From Shewanella psychrotolerans (GTDB lineage: Bacteria > Pseudomonadota > Gammaproteobacteria > Enterobacterales > Shewanellaceae), in contig NZ_CP080419.1 of NCBI RefSeq assembly GCF_019457595.1, forward strand, positions 2,914,001-2,978,000: DNA of 64,000 nt. Direction: 5' to 3'. Shown here piece by piece: positions 1-9,710 of the stretch (position 1 is the first letter of the stretch; each line of letters starts with the position of its first letter). Position numbers and translations under genes: made by a program. The notes under the pieces were generated by a model. It did not search any database, had not been told where the DNA came from, and was given only the letters and a program-made list of their open reading frames with translations.

Positions 1-211
1 GTTCGACCAGACGGTCATCAACCTGAAAATCCACAATAGCGCTATGAAGTTGACGCGTTAAACGCCCTACTTCATCAAACAGCTCTTTTTGGATTGGACT
101 AGCTATCTCTTTAATTATCTCATCAGCCTGCGCCTGTTCATTGGCTTCTAGCAACTCAACAAGTTGCTTAGCCTGCGCTAAACTAATCAGCCCTGAAGTA
201 TCTGCCTGCAT
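1..211 (-). CDS. cheZ: CheZ, CheY-P phosphatase (N-terminal part, cut by window edge)
   Basis: The reading frame starts at ATG 211 and is open to the window edge, giving 70 residues that begin MQADTSGLISLAQAKQLVE. It is helical, Gln/Glu-rich and lies 13 bp after cheY in the same direction. CheZ dephosphorylates CheY-P and ends the motor signal; the catalytic Gln and the C-terminal CheY-binding tail lie outside the window. The call rests on the N-terminal style and on the standard fliA-cheY-cheZ order of polar-flagellum clusters. Confidence 0.85.
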   Translation of the reverse strand, partial: MQADTSGLISLAQAKQLVELLEANEQAQADEIIKEIASPIQKELFDEVGRLTRQLHSAIVDFQVDDRLVE

Positions 212-224
212 AGCTAAACCTTGA

Positions 225-608
225 TTAACCGAGTCGTTCGAAAATTTTGTCTAACTTCTCTTTCAATGTCGCTGCAGTAAAAGGTTTCACGACATAACCA
301 TTAACACCGGCCTGCGCCGCGGCAATGATCTGTTCCCTTTTTGCTTCCGCAGTTACCATCAATACTGGAATATGTTTGAGGTCATCGTCAGCACGAATTG
401 CCTTCAACAAATCAATCCCTTGCATACCGGGCATATTCCAATCGGTAACGACAAAGTCAAAATCACCTTTTTGTAGCATAGGCAATGCCGTCGAACCGTC
501 ATCTGCTTCCTGAGTGTTGTTAAAACCCAAGTCTCTTAACAAGTTCTTGATGATACGCCTCATTGTTGAAAAATCGTCAACGACGAGAATCTTCATATTC
601 TTGTCCAA
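225..608 (-). CDS. cheY: Chemotaxis response regulator CheY
   Basis: A single receiver domain of 127 residues. The acidic pocket is D11-D12, the phospho-acceptor is D56 (VVTDW), the switch residues are T86 and Y105, and the conserved Lys is K108 (VVKPF). CheY-P binds FliM at the motor switch and changes rotation. I chose the TTG start at 608 because GGAGG lies 6 bases before it; the ATG at 596 is too far from that site. It lies between fliA and cheZ in one unit, as in Vibrio and Shewanella. Confidence 0.95.
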   Translation of the reverse strand: MDKNMKILVVDDFSTMRRIIKNLLRDLGFNNTQEADDGSTALPMLQKGDFDFVVTDWNMPGMQGIDLLKAIRADDDLKHIPVLMVTAEAKREQIIAAAQAGVNGYVVKPFTAATLKEKLDKIFERLG

Positions 609-650
609 GGTTTCCTCCGCGGAGCTGCTTTTATATTGCTCATGTAATCG

Positions 651-1370
651 TTATATTTGGGTCCAGTGCTTAAGTTTAGCTTTAAGTCTTAGCATTGCCT
701 GACTGAGTATCTGGCTAACACGAGACTCACTAACATCAAGAACCGCACCAATTTCTTTTAAATTTAACGCTTCGTCATAATATAACGACAAAACTAAACC
801 ATCTCTTTCTGGTAACAATTTGATGGCTTCAACCAAGGCTGCGTGAAATTGATCTTCAGCTAATGCCTCAAAAGCATCATCTTGATGTCCATCGTCTTGA
901 CTAACTACATCGACCGATACACCAAGATCTTCAATTCCAACTACTTTTCCAACTGATACATCATTAAGAATATGATGGTACTCATCGAGTGACATATCAA
1001 GTCGATCTGCAATTTCATTATCTTTTGCATCTCGTCCTAGCTCTTGTTCAAGCTCGTCAATGACTTGGGCAACTCGCCTTTGGTTTCGATGAACAGAGCG
1101 AGGAACCCAGTCTCCACGCCGAATTTCATCAAGCATGGAGCCTCTAATTCGAATGCCAGCAAAGGTTTCAAACTTAGCTCCTTTACTACCATCAAATTTA
1201 GTTGACGCCTCTAACAATCCCATCATACCAGCTTGAATTAAATCATCTAATTGAACAGAAGCTGGCAAACGGGCTAATAAATGGTGAGCAATCCTTTTAA
1301 CCAACGGTGCATACTGTTCAACGATAGACGTTTTATTATCTAAACAAGTATACGCAGCGGCTTTACTCAC
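651..1370 (-). CDS. fliA: Flagellar sigma factor FliA (sigma-28)
   Basis: A 239-residue sigma factor that directs late flagellar and chemotaxis transcription and is held inactive by the anti-sigma factor FlgM (gene at 42117). Region 2 is visible in KFDGSKGAKFETFAGIRIRG and the following DEIRRGDWVPRS. The region 4 helix-turn-helix is LKEIGAVLDVSESRVSQIL near the C-terminus. The start is GTG and overlaps the end of flhG by 8 bases, so the two are probably translationally coupled. Sites matching its promoter consensus occur in this window before flgM and before one flagellin gene. Confidence 0.96.
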   Translation of the reverse strand: MSKAAAYTCLDNKTSIVEQYAPLVKRIAHHLLARLPASVQLDDLIQAGMMGLLEASTKFDGSKGAKFETFAGIRIRGSMLDEIRRGDWVPRSVHRNQRRVAQVIDELEQELGRDAKDNEIADRLDMSLDEYHHILNDVSVGKVVGIEDLGVSVDVVSQDDGHQDDAFEALAEDQFHAALVEAIKLLPERDGLVLSLYYDEALNLKEIGAVLDVSESRVSQILSQAMLRLKAKLKHWTQI

Positions 1371-2244
1371 TCGCTCGATCCTCTTGATATTCAGGACGTT
1401 GCACTAGACGCTCAACAAAGAACTCTAAGTGCCCACCAGGCTGTTGTGGTATGGGCCAACTAATAATCTTATTAGCTAACCCGTGATATGCAATTGATGC
1501 AGGCGATTTAGGAAACGCTTCTACTATCAATTTTTGTTTACGAACAGATTTACGAAGATTTTCGTCAAATGGAATCGTCGCTACCAACTCTAACGCTACA
1601 TCGAGGAAACGATCCGTTACTTTGCTAAGTTTAGCAAATAACTCCATACCTTCCCGCAAACTTCTAACCATATTGGCAACTATTTTAAATCTAAACACGC
1701 CGTGTTCTCGACTTAAAATTTTAATTAGCGCATAAGCATCGGTAATAGAGGTAGGCTCATCGCACACGACAATCAACACATCTTGCGCTGCGCGTGAAAA
1801 GCTCAACACCATATCTGAAATCCCTGCGGCTGTATCAACGACTAAGATATCAAATTGAGTCCGCATCTCGCTAAAGGCGCGAATAAGGCCAGCGTGTTGC
1901 GCTTGCGTCAACTCGACCATCGCTTGCGTGCCTGAAGTCGCAGGAATAATTCCTATTCCTTTAGGACCTCGAACGATAATATCATCGAGATCGGCATCAC
2001 CGGAAAGAACATGAGACAGATTACGTTCGGCCCTTAAGCCTAACATCACGTCAACATTCGCCAAGCCAAGGTCAGCATCGAGAACAAGCACACGCTTGCC
2101 TTTCTCTGCTAACGAGACCGCAGTGTTGATGGATACGCTAGTTTTACCTACGCCACCTTTACCACCCGTTACGGCGATTACTTTTACTTTTTCGTTATAT
2201 GGTTGATTCATCATACGTAAACCGCTTGCTTGATCCCGACTCAT
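1363..2244 (-). CDS. flhG: FlhG (FleN/MinD-like ATPase), flagellar number regulator
   Basis: A ParA/MinD-type ATPase of 293 residues from the ATG at 2244. The frame is open further upstream, but that ATG lies 5 bp after the flhF stop and has a GAG-type ribosome site. The chosen start gives an N-terminal DQASGLR motif (residues 4-10), the segment known to stimulate the FlhF GTPase. The deviant Walker A KGGVGKTS is at about 29-36. FlhG limits polar flagella to one, with FlhF, and in related bacteria also restrains FlrA. It lies directly between flhF and fliA. Confidence 0.95.
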   Translation of the reverse strand: MSRDQASGLRMMNQPYNEKVKVIAVTGGKGGVGKTSVSINTAVSLAEKGKRVLVLDADLGLANVDVMLGLRAERNLSHVLSGDADLDDIIVRGPKGIGIIPATSGTQAMVELTQAQHAGLIRAFSEMRTQFDILVVDTAAGISDMVLSFSRAAQDVLIVVCDEPTSITDAYALIKILSREHGVFRFKIVANMVRSLREGMELFAKLSKVTDRFLDVALELVATIPFDENLRKSVRKQKLIVEAFPKSPASIAYHGLANKIISWPIPQQPGGHLEFFVERLVQRPEYQEDRASE

Positions 2245-2248
2245 TGTT

Positions 2249-3640
2249 TTACTCAAATGCGTAGGCCTGCTCATGAGACCTTTCAATATTTCTGATTGGT
2301 TGCTCTTTCTTATCTAGTACTGAAAGCGCTTGGTTTGCCAATGCTAGTGTATCTGCAACCTGCATATCTTCTGGAACTCTTTGTCCATCAGTAACATAAC
2401 TTAATGGTAACCCACTTTGGATCAATACACTTAACGCTGGAGCTAATGCGACAGACTCATCCAGCTTGGTTAATATCGCTCCCGATAGCGGTATTCTAGT
2501 GAACTGTTTTACTGAATCTTCAAGCACCCTTCTTTGACTTGTAGATGACAGTACCAGATAACTGCGTATAGGTAATCTGCTATTTGCAGTTAAATTATCT
2601 AGTTGCTGAAACAATCGCACATCTCGCTGTCCCATTCCTGCCGTATCTATCAATACTAGCTTGCGATTACGAAACTGATAAAGTATTTGTTCCAACTCAT
2701 TTAAATCATGAGCCTGCTTTACAGGACACCCCATTATTTTGCCATAGGTTGCCAGTTGCTCAAAGGCTCCAATGCGATAATGATCGGTTGTTATCAATGC
2801 AACTTGATCTGAACCATGATGTGCAGCGAATCTTGCGGCTAATTTTGCGACACTTGTCGTTTTTCCAACACCTGTTGGACCAACAAACGCAACCACGCCC
2901 CCTTGACGAACAATATCATCCCCTTGATTGTCTAACATGTTTGCTAGACTTCTTGGTAATGTTTTGATTAATTCTGCGGGTGGGTAATGCTCACTTAAAT
3001 TTGAAAGCTTACTGGCGACTTCGGGTGAAAACTCAGCATCAAGCAAGCGACTCTCTAACATGGCACCGACAGGATCGAGACGACTCTTCTGCTCAGTGAT
3101 AAGAGAGGTCACTTGATGAGTCAGCAAGTTACGCAAAGAGGCCAACTCTTCGCGCATTGAGTCTAATTCGGCACTGACTGGTGCTGATTTTTCTTTCTTA
3201 TGATTATAGTTAGACTTGGCTTCATCGAGACGAGGCATCTTAGGTTCATCGTGAGGTGCTTGTAACCCTTTTGCCCATGCAGGCATATCGAACTCTTCAT
3301 TACTGCGATTTATCTGTTGATTAACGCGACTTTGTTGACGCTCAAGCAAAGCTTGTAATGAATCCGCTACCGGTGCAGATTGTTTTTTTGACTCCGCTTT
3401 TATCGGTTGACGGCCGATAGACACTTTTTCTTCTGCAAGATCTAAAAACGTTGAGGCAGCATTATTCGAGGAAGGTTTAGTTGCCGCTGACTTGGGTTCG
3501 TCATAATCAACTGCCGCAACAATTTCGATGCCACCAGTGACTTTTTTGTTAGACATAATGACCGCATCTGAACCTAAAACTTCTTTTACTTGGGCCAGAG
3601 CCGAGCGCATATCTTTTGCTAAAAAACGTTTAATTTTCAC
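2249..3640 (-). CDS. flhF: FlhF, SRP-type GTPase for polar flagellar placement
   Basis: An SRP/FtsY-family GTPase of 463 residues that marks the pole for flagellum assembly. The N-terminus is basic (MKIKRFLAKDMRSAL). A variable linker covers about 50-200, followed by the N and G domains. The P-loop GPTGVGKTT is at 254-262, DTAGM at 332-336 and TKLDE at 391-395. It lies 11 bp after flhA and just before flhG, so all three should share the sigma-54 promoter predicted upstream of flhA. Confidence 0.96.
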   Translation of the reverse strand: MKIKRFLAKDMRSALAQVKEVLGSDAVIMSNKKVTGGIEIVAAVDYDEPKSAATKPSSNNAASTFLDLAEEKVSIGRQPIKAESKKQSAPVADSLQALLERQQSRVNQQINRSNEEFDMPAWAKGLQAPHDEPKMPRLDEAKSNYNHKKEKSAPVSAELDSMREELASLRNLLTHQVTSLITEQKSRLDPVGAMLESRLLDAEFSPEVASKLSNLSEHYPPAELIKTLPRSLANMLDNQGDDIVRQGGVVAFVGPTGVGKTTSVAKLAARFAAHHGSDQVALITTDHYRIGAFEQLATYGKIMGCPVKQAHDLNELEQILYQFRNRKLVLIDTAGMGQRDVRLFQQLDNLTANSRLPIRSYLVLSSTSQRRVLEDSVKQFTRIPLSGAILTKLDESVALAPALSVLIQSGLPLSYVTDGQRVPEDMQVADTLALANQALSVLDKKEQPIRNIERSHEQAYAFE

Positions 3641-3651
3641 CTAAATACCCT

Positions 3652-5751
3652 CTACTGGCCTACCGCAGAAACGATACGGATTTGTTTTTCATCAGGTACC
3701 TCTTGGTAAGAGATCACCCGTAAATTTGGAATGGTATGTTTAACAAATCGAGACAGTGTCGAACGTAACATACCAGAGGTCAGTAATATCGCTGGCTGAC
3801 CCACCATCTCTTGGCGTTGGGATGCATCAAGTAACGACTTTTGCATCCGTTCAGCGAGACTAGGTTCAATATTTGGCCCTTCGCCTCCCGTAGCCTGCAT
3901 TGACTGATGCAACATCTGTTCCAGTTCTGGCGCCAAAGTAATGACAGGAATTTCCAGCTCCGGCCCGCTTATTTCTTGCACTATCATGCGTTTTAAGGCA
4001 ATACGTACTGCAGCAGTCAAAACTTCAGTGTCATTACTCTTAGGACCGTACTCTAATAGGGTTTGCACTATGGTCTTAAGGTCGCGTATAGATACCCCTT
4101 CATTAAGCAGGTTCTGCATCACTTTCACCACAGTGCCAAGCGGCATCACATCTGGAATGAAGCCTGCCACTAGCTTAGGAGAATGTTTAGCTAGCATATC
4201 CATAAGCTGTTGAACCTCTTCATAACCAAGTAGTTTAGATGCATTATTGGTCAGCAGTTGGCTCAAATGTGTTGCAACGACAGTGGCGGCATCGACAACG
4301 GTATAGCCTAAGGTTTGCGCATGTTCTCTAAGCTCTGGCGCAATCCAAACCGCCTCTAAACCAAATGCTGGGTCAGTTGTTTCAACACCATCGAGTTTAC
4401 CGTAGACTTGGCCAGGATTAATCGCTAGCTCACAATCATGACGAATTTCTGCTTCACCCGATGCAACACCCATTAACGAAATACGGTAAGTATTTGGTGA
4501 CAAATCTAAGTTGTCGCGAATATGTACCGCAGGAACCAAGAAACCCAGTTCCTGAGACAGCTTTTTACGTACCCCTTTAATACGGCCTAACAACTCTCCA
4601 CCTTGGCCTTTATCTACCAGTGGAATCAGCCGATAACCCACCTCTAAACCTATGGTATCGACATGCTGTACATCGTCCCAACTAAGCTCTTTTGGTTTGG
4701 CATCACCAGCAGGCGTGGGTGATGTTTTAGCGAGCTCTAACGCTCGTTGACGGTCTTTATTTTGCTTGTTATGAATAAAATACGCACCACCTGCCGTTGC
4801 TAGACCAAAGGTTAGAAATGCAAAGTGCGGCATGCCTGGCACAATCCCCATAATAAGCAAAACACCGGCGGCAATAGATAGTGACTTTGGATTATCAAAC
4901 ATTTGGCTCATCACCATCTGTCCCATATCGCCAGATTCATTCTGCCGAGTGACCATCAAGGCCGCTGCAATTGACAGCAGTAGCCCAGGGATCTGCGCAA
5001 CAAGGCCATCACCAATCGTCAATAGGGTATAAATTTCTACCGCTGTCGAAAAATCCAACCCATGTTGGGCCATACCGATAACAAAGCCACCTAAGATATT
5101 GATAACCAAAATCATGATACCGGCGATAGCATCACCCTTAACAAACTTAGAAGCACCGTCCATTGCGCCATAAAAATCGGCTTCTTTAGTCACCTCAGCC
5201 CGGCGAATACGAGCTTGATCTTGATTAAGTACCCCAGCGTTTAAATCGGCATCAATTGCCATTTGCTTACCAGGCATAGCATCCAAGGTAAAACGCGCAC
5301 TCACTTCCGAGATACGTCCTGCCCCCTTTGTGACGACAGCAAAGTTAATGATGATCAAAATCAAGAACACGACCAGACCCACAGCATAGTTGCCGCCAAT
5401 CACCACAGAGCCAAACGCCTCAATCACTTTACCCGCAGCATCACCACCATTATGGCCTTCAAGCAGTACAATTCGAGTCGAGGCGACGTTGAGCGCTAAA
5501 CGCAGCAGGGTAGCGACTAAGAGCACGGTAGGAAATGCAGCAAAATCGAGGGGACGATCAGAATAGATAGCAACCAGTAACACCACCAGTGCTAGCGCAA
5601 TATTGAATGAAAATAAAATATCGAGTAAAAATGCCGGCATTGGCAAAATGATCATGGCAAGCGCAGCCAATACTAATACGGGTGTGCCGACACCTTTAAA
5701 ATTAGCAGGTTTTACCTGCTTAATTTGACCTAGAGTTGCTTTAAAATCCAT
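3652..5751 (-). CDS. flhA: FlhA, flagellar type III export gate protein
   Basis: The large export-gate component, 699 residues. The N-terminal third to half is a series of hydrophobic membrane helices that includes the conserved GxGRISEVSARFTLDAMPGKQM cytoplasmic loop (about 150-170). The C-terminal cytoplasmic domain docks chaperone-substrate complexes. I chose ATG 5751 (MDFKATLGQ) over the TTG one codon earlier; this gives the usual family length. It is first in flhA-flhF-flhG-fliA-cheY-cheZ and has a sigma-54 site about 40 bp upstream. Confidence 0.96.
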   Translation of the reverse strand: MDFKATLGQIKQVKPANFKGVGTPVLVLAALAMIILPMPAFLLDILFSFNIALALVVLLVAIYSDRPLDFAAFPTVLLVATLLRLALNVASTRIVLLEGHNGGDAAGKVIEAFGSVVIGGNYAVGLVVFLILIIINFAVVTKGAGRISEVSARFTLDAMPGKQMAIDADLNAGVLNQDQARIRRAEVTKEADFYGAMDGASKFVKGDAIAGIMILVINILGGFVIGMAQHGLDFSTAVEIYTLLTIGDGLVAQIPGLLLSIAAALMVTRQNESGDMGQMVMSQMFDNPKSLSIAAGVLLIMGIVPGMPHFAFLTFGLATAGGAYFIHNKQNKDRQRALELAKTSPTPAGDAKPKELSWDDVQHVDTIGLEVGYRLIPLVDKGQGGELLGRIKGVRKKLSQELGFLVPAVHIRDNLDLSPNTYRISLMGVASGEAEIRHDCELAINPGQVYGKLDGVETTDPAFGLEAVWIAPELREHAQTLGYTVVDAATVVATHLSQLLTNNASKLLGYEEVQQLMDMLAKHSPKLVAGFIPDVMPLGTVVKVMQNLLNEGVSIRDLKTIVQTLLEYGPKSNDTEVLTAAVRIALKRMIVQEISGPELEIPVITLAPELEQMLHQSMQATGGEGPNIEPSLAERMQKSLLDASQRQEMVGQPAILLTSGMLRSTLSRFVKHTIPNLRVISYQEVPDEKQIRIVSAVGQ

Positions 5752-5789
5752 CAATTTAGCGCCTAAACTTTGACATCTAGTTGACTAGC

Positions 5790-5805
5790 AGCAAAAACCG
5801 CGCCA
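5790..5805 (-). promoter_or_regulatory. Predicted sigma-54 promoter of flhA
   Basis: The minus strand reads TGGCGCGGTTTTTGCT, with GG and GC separated by exactly 10 bases (consensus TGGCAC-N5-TTGCW). It lies about 40 bp before the flhA ATG, in the 138-bp gap after flhB. It fits FlrA- or FlrC-dependent transcription of the flhA unit. Confidence 0.7.
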
Positions 5806-5889
5806 ATTTAATTTGATTAAAAAGTAAAGATAAAAGAATGTTAGCCCGTTGCGATAACATATTCATAATGTAATGCTATCTGGAACAAA

Positions 5890-7023
5890 CTAGTATTTTA
5901 ATTCATCGGGAATAGGCTGATTAAGTGGAATTGGGGTTGGACGTTTTCCGCCTTTTTGCTGATATTGTCTTAATTGAAATACATAAGCGAGAACCTGCGC
6001 AACAGCAGTAAAGAGTCCTTCAGGGATCTCTTGTTCTATCTTGGTCGTGTGATATATCGCTCTTGCAAGTGGCGGTGCCGACACGATAGCGACATCGTGC
6101 TCTCTGGCTATTTCTCTAATCTTAAATGCAACTTCGTCTACACCTTTAGCTAATACATAAGGTGCTGCCGCTTTGCTGGCGTCATATTTAACGGCAACCG
6201 CATAGTGCTCAGGGTTAACCACAATAACATCAGCATTAGGCACCTCAGTCATCATACGACGCTGCGCCATTTCCCGCTGCATTTGACGCACCCGACCTTT
6301 CACTTCAGGTTGACCCTCAGTATCTTTATATTCGTCCTTAATTTCTTGCTTCGTCATCCTTAACTGTTTGTTATGATTCCAAATTTGAAATGGTACGTCG
6401 ATAACAACAATAATGACCGTCGATGAACAAAGAATAATAAACATCCAGATCAGTAAATCTAATGCGTTATAAACATTACTCGGCAGGTGACCTTGAGACA
6501 GGGTCAGAATATCGAAAAAATAATAACTGAGAAGCAAATACGCCATAATGGCAACAACAGAAAACTTAGCAATCCCCTTAGTCAATTCAACTAAAGCTTG
6601 AACACCAAACATACGTTTAAAGCCGCTCATAGGGTTCATCTTACTTCCCTTGGGCATAAACGCTTTGACAGAGAATGTGATACCACCAATAACGACATTA
6701 CCTAAGAAAGCAACAAAAGCTAAGAAGCCGATAAAACTGGCCATCGGGATCGCAAGTTCGCTGCCCACCACCTGCCATACATTGAACATGCTATTAGTAT
6801 CAAAAATGGCGGCCCTATCCATAGTGAATAGCTTTTCCATCAACGTCACTAGCGCGGTCCCAAGATTGGGGCCGACCATCGCAAAGCCGACTGCCGCTGA
6901 CATTAATACCGCAGACGTACCTAACTCTTTTGAGCGAGCGACCTGACCTTTTTCCCGTGCCTGTTCACGCCTCCTGGGGGTGGCCTCTTCGGTTTTTTCC
7001 TGACTAGAATCATTTTCAGCCAT
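5890..7023 (-). CDS. flhB: FlhB, export-apparatus substrate-specificity switch
   Basis: A membrane protein of 377 residues that switches export from rod/hook to filament substrates after autocleavage. The N-terminus MAENDSSQEKTEEATPRR is typical. Hydrophobic segments lie at about 35-60, 90-115, 150-180 and 190-210, and the cytoplasmic cleavage domain follows. The cleavage motif, canonically NPTH, is NPEH here (N270-H273). The ATG at 7023 overlaps the fliR stop by one base (TGATG), so I reject the longer upstream frame that would begin inside fliR. Confidence 0.95.
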   Translation of the reverse strand: MAENDSSQEKTEEATPRRREQAREKGQVARSKELGTSAVLMSAAVGFAMVGPNLGTALVTLMEKLFTMDRAAIFDTNSMFNVWQVVGSELAIPMASFIGFLAFVAFLGNVVIGGITFSVKAFMPKGSKMNPMSGFKRMFGVQALVELTKGIAKFSVVAIMAYLLLSYYFFDILTLSQGHLPSNVYNALDLLIWMFIILCSSTVIIVVIDVPFQIWNHNKQLRMTKQEIKDEYKDTEGQPEVKGRVRQMQREMAQRRMMTEVPNADVIVVNPEHYAVAVKYDASKAAAPYVLAKGVDEVAFKIREIAREHDVAIVSAPPLARAIYHTTKIEQEIPEGLFTAVAQVLAYVFQLRQYQQKGGKRPTPIPLNQPIPDELKY

Positions 7024-7820
7024 CAGAAACTCCCATCCGTACGGCACTGCAACTCGAGAATATTACAAAGCAATAACTGTGCTGAGTGCCAAACCTCGTC
7101 AAAATGCGCCATGATGGGTGTCAAGGTTAACCATAAGATGATCAAACCACTAACCATAGTTACTGGGAAACCGATAGCAAAAATATTTAGCTGCGGTGAA
7201 GCTCTTGTCATGACCCCAAAGGACAGATTAATTAACAATAATGCGATAATAGCCGAGATAGACATGGTTAACGCTGCGCCAAACATATAGGCTCCCCATT
7301 CCGCGAGCATTCTGTAACTCGCGATGGAAATTCCCTGAGTCGATACCGGAATAGTATCGAAACTGGCAACTAACATACGGATCAATACCAGGTGGCCATC
7401 AACCGCTAGAAAGATCATCGTCGTCAATAACAGAAAAAAGTTACCAATAACTGGAGTTTGTTGACCGGAACTAGGATCGACCATAGAGGCAAAACCTAAA
7501 CTCGTTTGCATACCGATAATTTGCCCTGTCAGCACAAATGTTTGCATGATAAGTAGAGTCACAAATCCCATTGCTACGCCGATCAAGATCTGCTGCGCAG
7601 TAACAAAAACTGCCGACAATGAAAACAAGTCAACATCGGTATTGATTGGTAAAACAGGGGCGATAGCAAAGGTAATGGCAACGGCAAGTAATAGTCGAAC
7701 CCTTACCGGCGTGGTATTCGCGCCAAACACCGCCATGACCATGAGCATGCTAGACACTCGGTAAAGAGGCCACATATATGCTGACAAAGTCTGCATTATG
7801 GTGGACATTAAAATCTCCAC
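7023..7820 (-). CDS. fliR: FliR, flagellar export gate protein
   Basis: A strongly hydrophobic 265-residue protein with about six membrane segments, forming the export gate core with FliP and FliQ. The GTG start at 7820 gives MEILMSTIM and has a G-rich site upstream; the ATG four codons later (7808) is also possible. It follows fliQ by 57 bp and overlaps flhB by one base, the standard fliOPQR-flhB order. Confidence 0.93.
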   Translation of the reverse strand: MEILMSTIMQTLSAYMWPLYRVSSMLMVMAVFGANTTPVRVRLLLAVAITFAIAPVLPINTDVDLFSLSAVFVTAQQILIGVAMGFVTLLIMQTFVLTGQIIGMQTSLGFASMVDPSSGQQTPVIGNFFLLLTTMIFLAVDGHLVLIRMLVASFDTIPVSTQGISIASYRMLAEWGAYMFGAALTMSISAIIALLLINLSFGVMTRASPQLNIFAIGFPVTMVSGLIILWLTLTPIMAHFDEVWHSAQLLLCNILELQCRTDGSF

Positions 7821-7877
7821 GTCAGCCCCCTATCATCTGAGGTATGCCGAGCAACATTGCAACCTCGGGCACCATAA

Positions 7878-8147
7878 TTAGCCTATAACCATAGGGATCA
7901 TGTTCACCATTTCGAAGAAAAATTCCATCATGATTTGAACCAACAAGTGACCTAAAAACATGAGTGCAAATAGCGTAGTAAGCAGGCGCGGTAGGAAGCT
8001 TAATGTTTGTTCGTTAATCGATGTGGCCGCCTGAAAAACCGCTACAACCAGCCCGATAACCAACCCCGGCACAATGATCATCGACACTATGGTCACGATA
8101 ACCGATAGAGCTTCACGAAAAATATCAATGAGGGCTTCGGGTGACAT
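7878..8147 (-). CDS. fliQ: FliQ, flagellar export gate protein
   Basis: An 89-residue protein with two membrane helices, the usual FliQ length, starting MSPEALIDIFREALSV. The frame opens 18 codons earlier, inside fliP, but the ATG at 8147 gives the family start and follows the fliP stop by 8 bp. It assembles around FliP and FliR in the export channel. Confidence 0.95.
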   Translation of the reverse strand: MSPEALIDIFREALSVIVTIVSMIIVPGLVIGLVVAVFQAATSINEQTLSFLPRLLTTLFALMFLGHLLVQIMMEFFFEMVNMIPMVIG

Positions 8148-8155
8148 TACCGCTC

Positions 8156-8905
8156 CTAAATCCCAAAGCTGTTTGCTAAGGTGCCCATGACTAAACTCCA
8201 ACCATCAACTAAAACAAACAACATGATTTTAAAGGGCAATGACACAATCATAGGTGACAACATCATCATACCCATGGCCATTAAAATACTCGCCACGACG
8301 AGATCCAGTACTAAGAATGGCACAAATAACATAAAGCCAATTTGGAAAGCTGTTTTTAACTCACTGGTAATAAATGCGGGGATCAATACACTCATTGGCG
8401 CATCTTCAGGTGACTGAATATTTTTATAGCCGGAGATCTCGATAAAGGTCTGTAGATCGGTTATTCGTGTCTGGGCTAACATAAACTCTTTCAGTGGGCC
8501 TTTTCCTGTATCGAAGGCTTGGTCTATGGTTAACGTCTCATCGATATAGGGCTTAACCGCATTATCATAAATTTTGTCAAACACTGGTGCCATGATGAAG
8601 AACGTCATAAACAGACTCATACCGATCAATACTTGATTAGAAGGCGTTTGCTGTAAACCAATGGCTTGACGCAAGATTGATAACACCACAATGATTCGGG
8701 TAAATGATGTCAACATAATGACCATTGCAGGCAAAAAACTCAGTGCAGTCATCAACAATAAGATCTGCATAGTCACAGAATACTGCGTCGAGCCATCTGG
8801 CCCTGTTGTCACCGTCACTGCAGGTAAAATGCCATCTTGTGCCCAGGCAAACTCAGGGGTCAAAAAAGCAATAAATAAGCTCGCTAAGATTGTAATCCAC
8901 TTCAT
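8156..8905 (-). CDS. fliP: FliP, flagellar export gate protein
   Basis: A 249-residue export gate protein with an N-terminal cleavable signal (ends EFAWAQDG, about residue 23). It has the family motifs [19 protein letters not shown] and [18 protein letters not shown], followed by C-terminal membrane helices. It starts inside the end of fliO (4-base overlap), which implies coupled translation. Confidence 0.96.
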   Translation of the reverse strand: MKWITILASLFIAFLTPEFAWAQDGILPAVTVTTGPDGSTQYSVTMQILLLMTALSFLPAMVIMLTSFTRIIVVLSILRQAIGLQQTPSNQVLIGMSLFMTFFIMAPVFDKIYDNAVKPYIDETLTIDQAFDTGKGPLKEFMLAQTRITDLQTFIEISGYKNIQSPEDAPMSVLIPAFITSELKTAFQIGFMLFVPFLVLDLVVASILMAMGMMMLSPMIVSLPFKIMLFVLVDGWSLVMGTLANSFGI

Positions 8906-9279
8906 GATTGTGATGACTTTGCTTGACGTAGGCGGCTCGCAAAGGAGTCTTGCTCTACTTTAATAGGATTATCGAGTTTATCGATAAGTGTGACTTGTTG
9001 ACTTGTAACACCGAGCAGATACTGTTGACCATCAACCTCGACTAAGACCATCTTCTCCCGCTGACCTAATGGTGTTACCGCTAGGGTTTTTAACACCCCA
9101 TGGCTAGTCGGCACCAGCTTTAATCGCTTAACCAAGTAGGCAAGTAAAAAGATAAGCCCAAGTACGATAATCAAACCGCCCAACATATTAGACATAGTTG
9201 TTAGGGCAGGTTCACGCTCTACTGTCGCCTGCGTAGTGCTACTGCTTAGCGCAGTTGCCATCAAAGATGACATTCCCAT
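8902..9279 (-). CDS. fliO: FliO, export gate assembly factor
   Basis: A 125-residue protein with one membrane segment at about 30-48 and a short cytoplasmic beta-rich region ([24 protein letters not shown]). FliO aids FliP assembly. The ATG at 9279 has AGGTAAGG just upstream. It lies between fliN and fliP, and its end overlaps fliP. Confidence 0.93.
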   Translation of the reverse strand: MGMSSLMATALSSSTTQATVEREPALTTMSNMLGGLIIVLGLIFLLAYLVKRLKLVPTSHGVLKTLAVTPLGQREKMVLVEVDGQQYLLGVTSQQVTLIDKLDNPIKVEQDSFASRLRQAKSSQS

Positions 9280-9290
9280 GGGCCTTACCT

Positions 9291-9674
9291 CTACTTGAGC
9301 TTTTTAATTCGCTCAGTTTGGCTAATGACATCCGTTAGGCGAATACCAAACTTATCGTTTACCACAACCACTTCGCCATGGGCTATTAGAGTACCGTTTA
9401 CCATCACATCTAATGGTTCACCGGCAACACGATCAAGCTCGACTACTGAGCCCTGATTCAATTGCAACAAGTTACGAATATTGATGAAACTGCGCCCTAC
9501 TTCCATCGAAATAGTGACAGGAATATCCATAATCGTGTCTAACTTAGCAGCTTCCTCTTCGGTCAAGGGCTTTGAACTATCAGCAAGTTCATCTAATTCT
9601 ACCGCCTGAGCTTCTTCGATCGCTTGCTCAGCCATTGCTGCAGCCCAATCATCACCTGTATCTTCTGTGCTCAT
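9291..9674 (-). CDS. fliN: FliN, flagellar motor switch protein
   Basis: A 127-residue C-ring protein. An acidic N-terminus is followed by the SpoA domain from about 50: MDIPVTISMEVGRS, NLLQLNQGSVVELDR, ending in GIRLTDVIS. It binds FliM and FliH. GAAAGGTAAAG precedes the ATG. Gene order fliM-fliN-fliO supports the call. Confidence 0.96.
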   Translation of the reverse strand: MSTEDTGDDWAAAMAEQAIEEAQAVELDELADSSKPLTEEEAAKLDTIMDIPVTISMEVGRSFINIRNLLQLNQGSVVELDRVAGEPLDVMVNGTLIAHGEVVVVNDKFGIRLTDVISQTERIKKLK

Positions 9675-9710
9675 TATCTTTACCTTTCAAACTCATCAAT
9701 TAATAGCGAA

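Noticed and set aside
2584..2967. Open frame on the opposite strand of flhF and similar long antisense frames across the flagellar cluster
   Set aside because: These are shadows of well-supported genes, without ribosome sites or family features.
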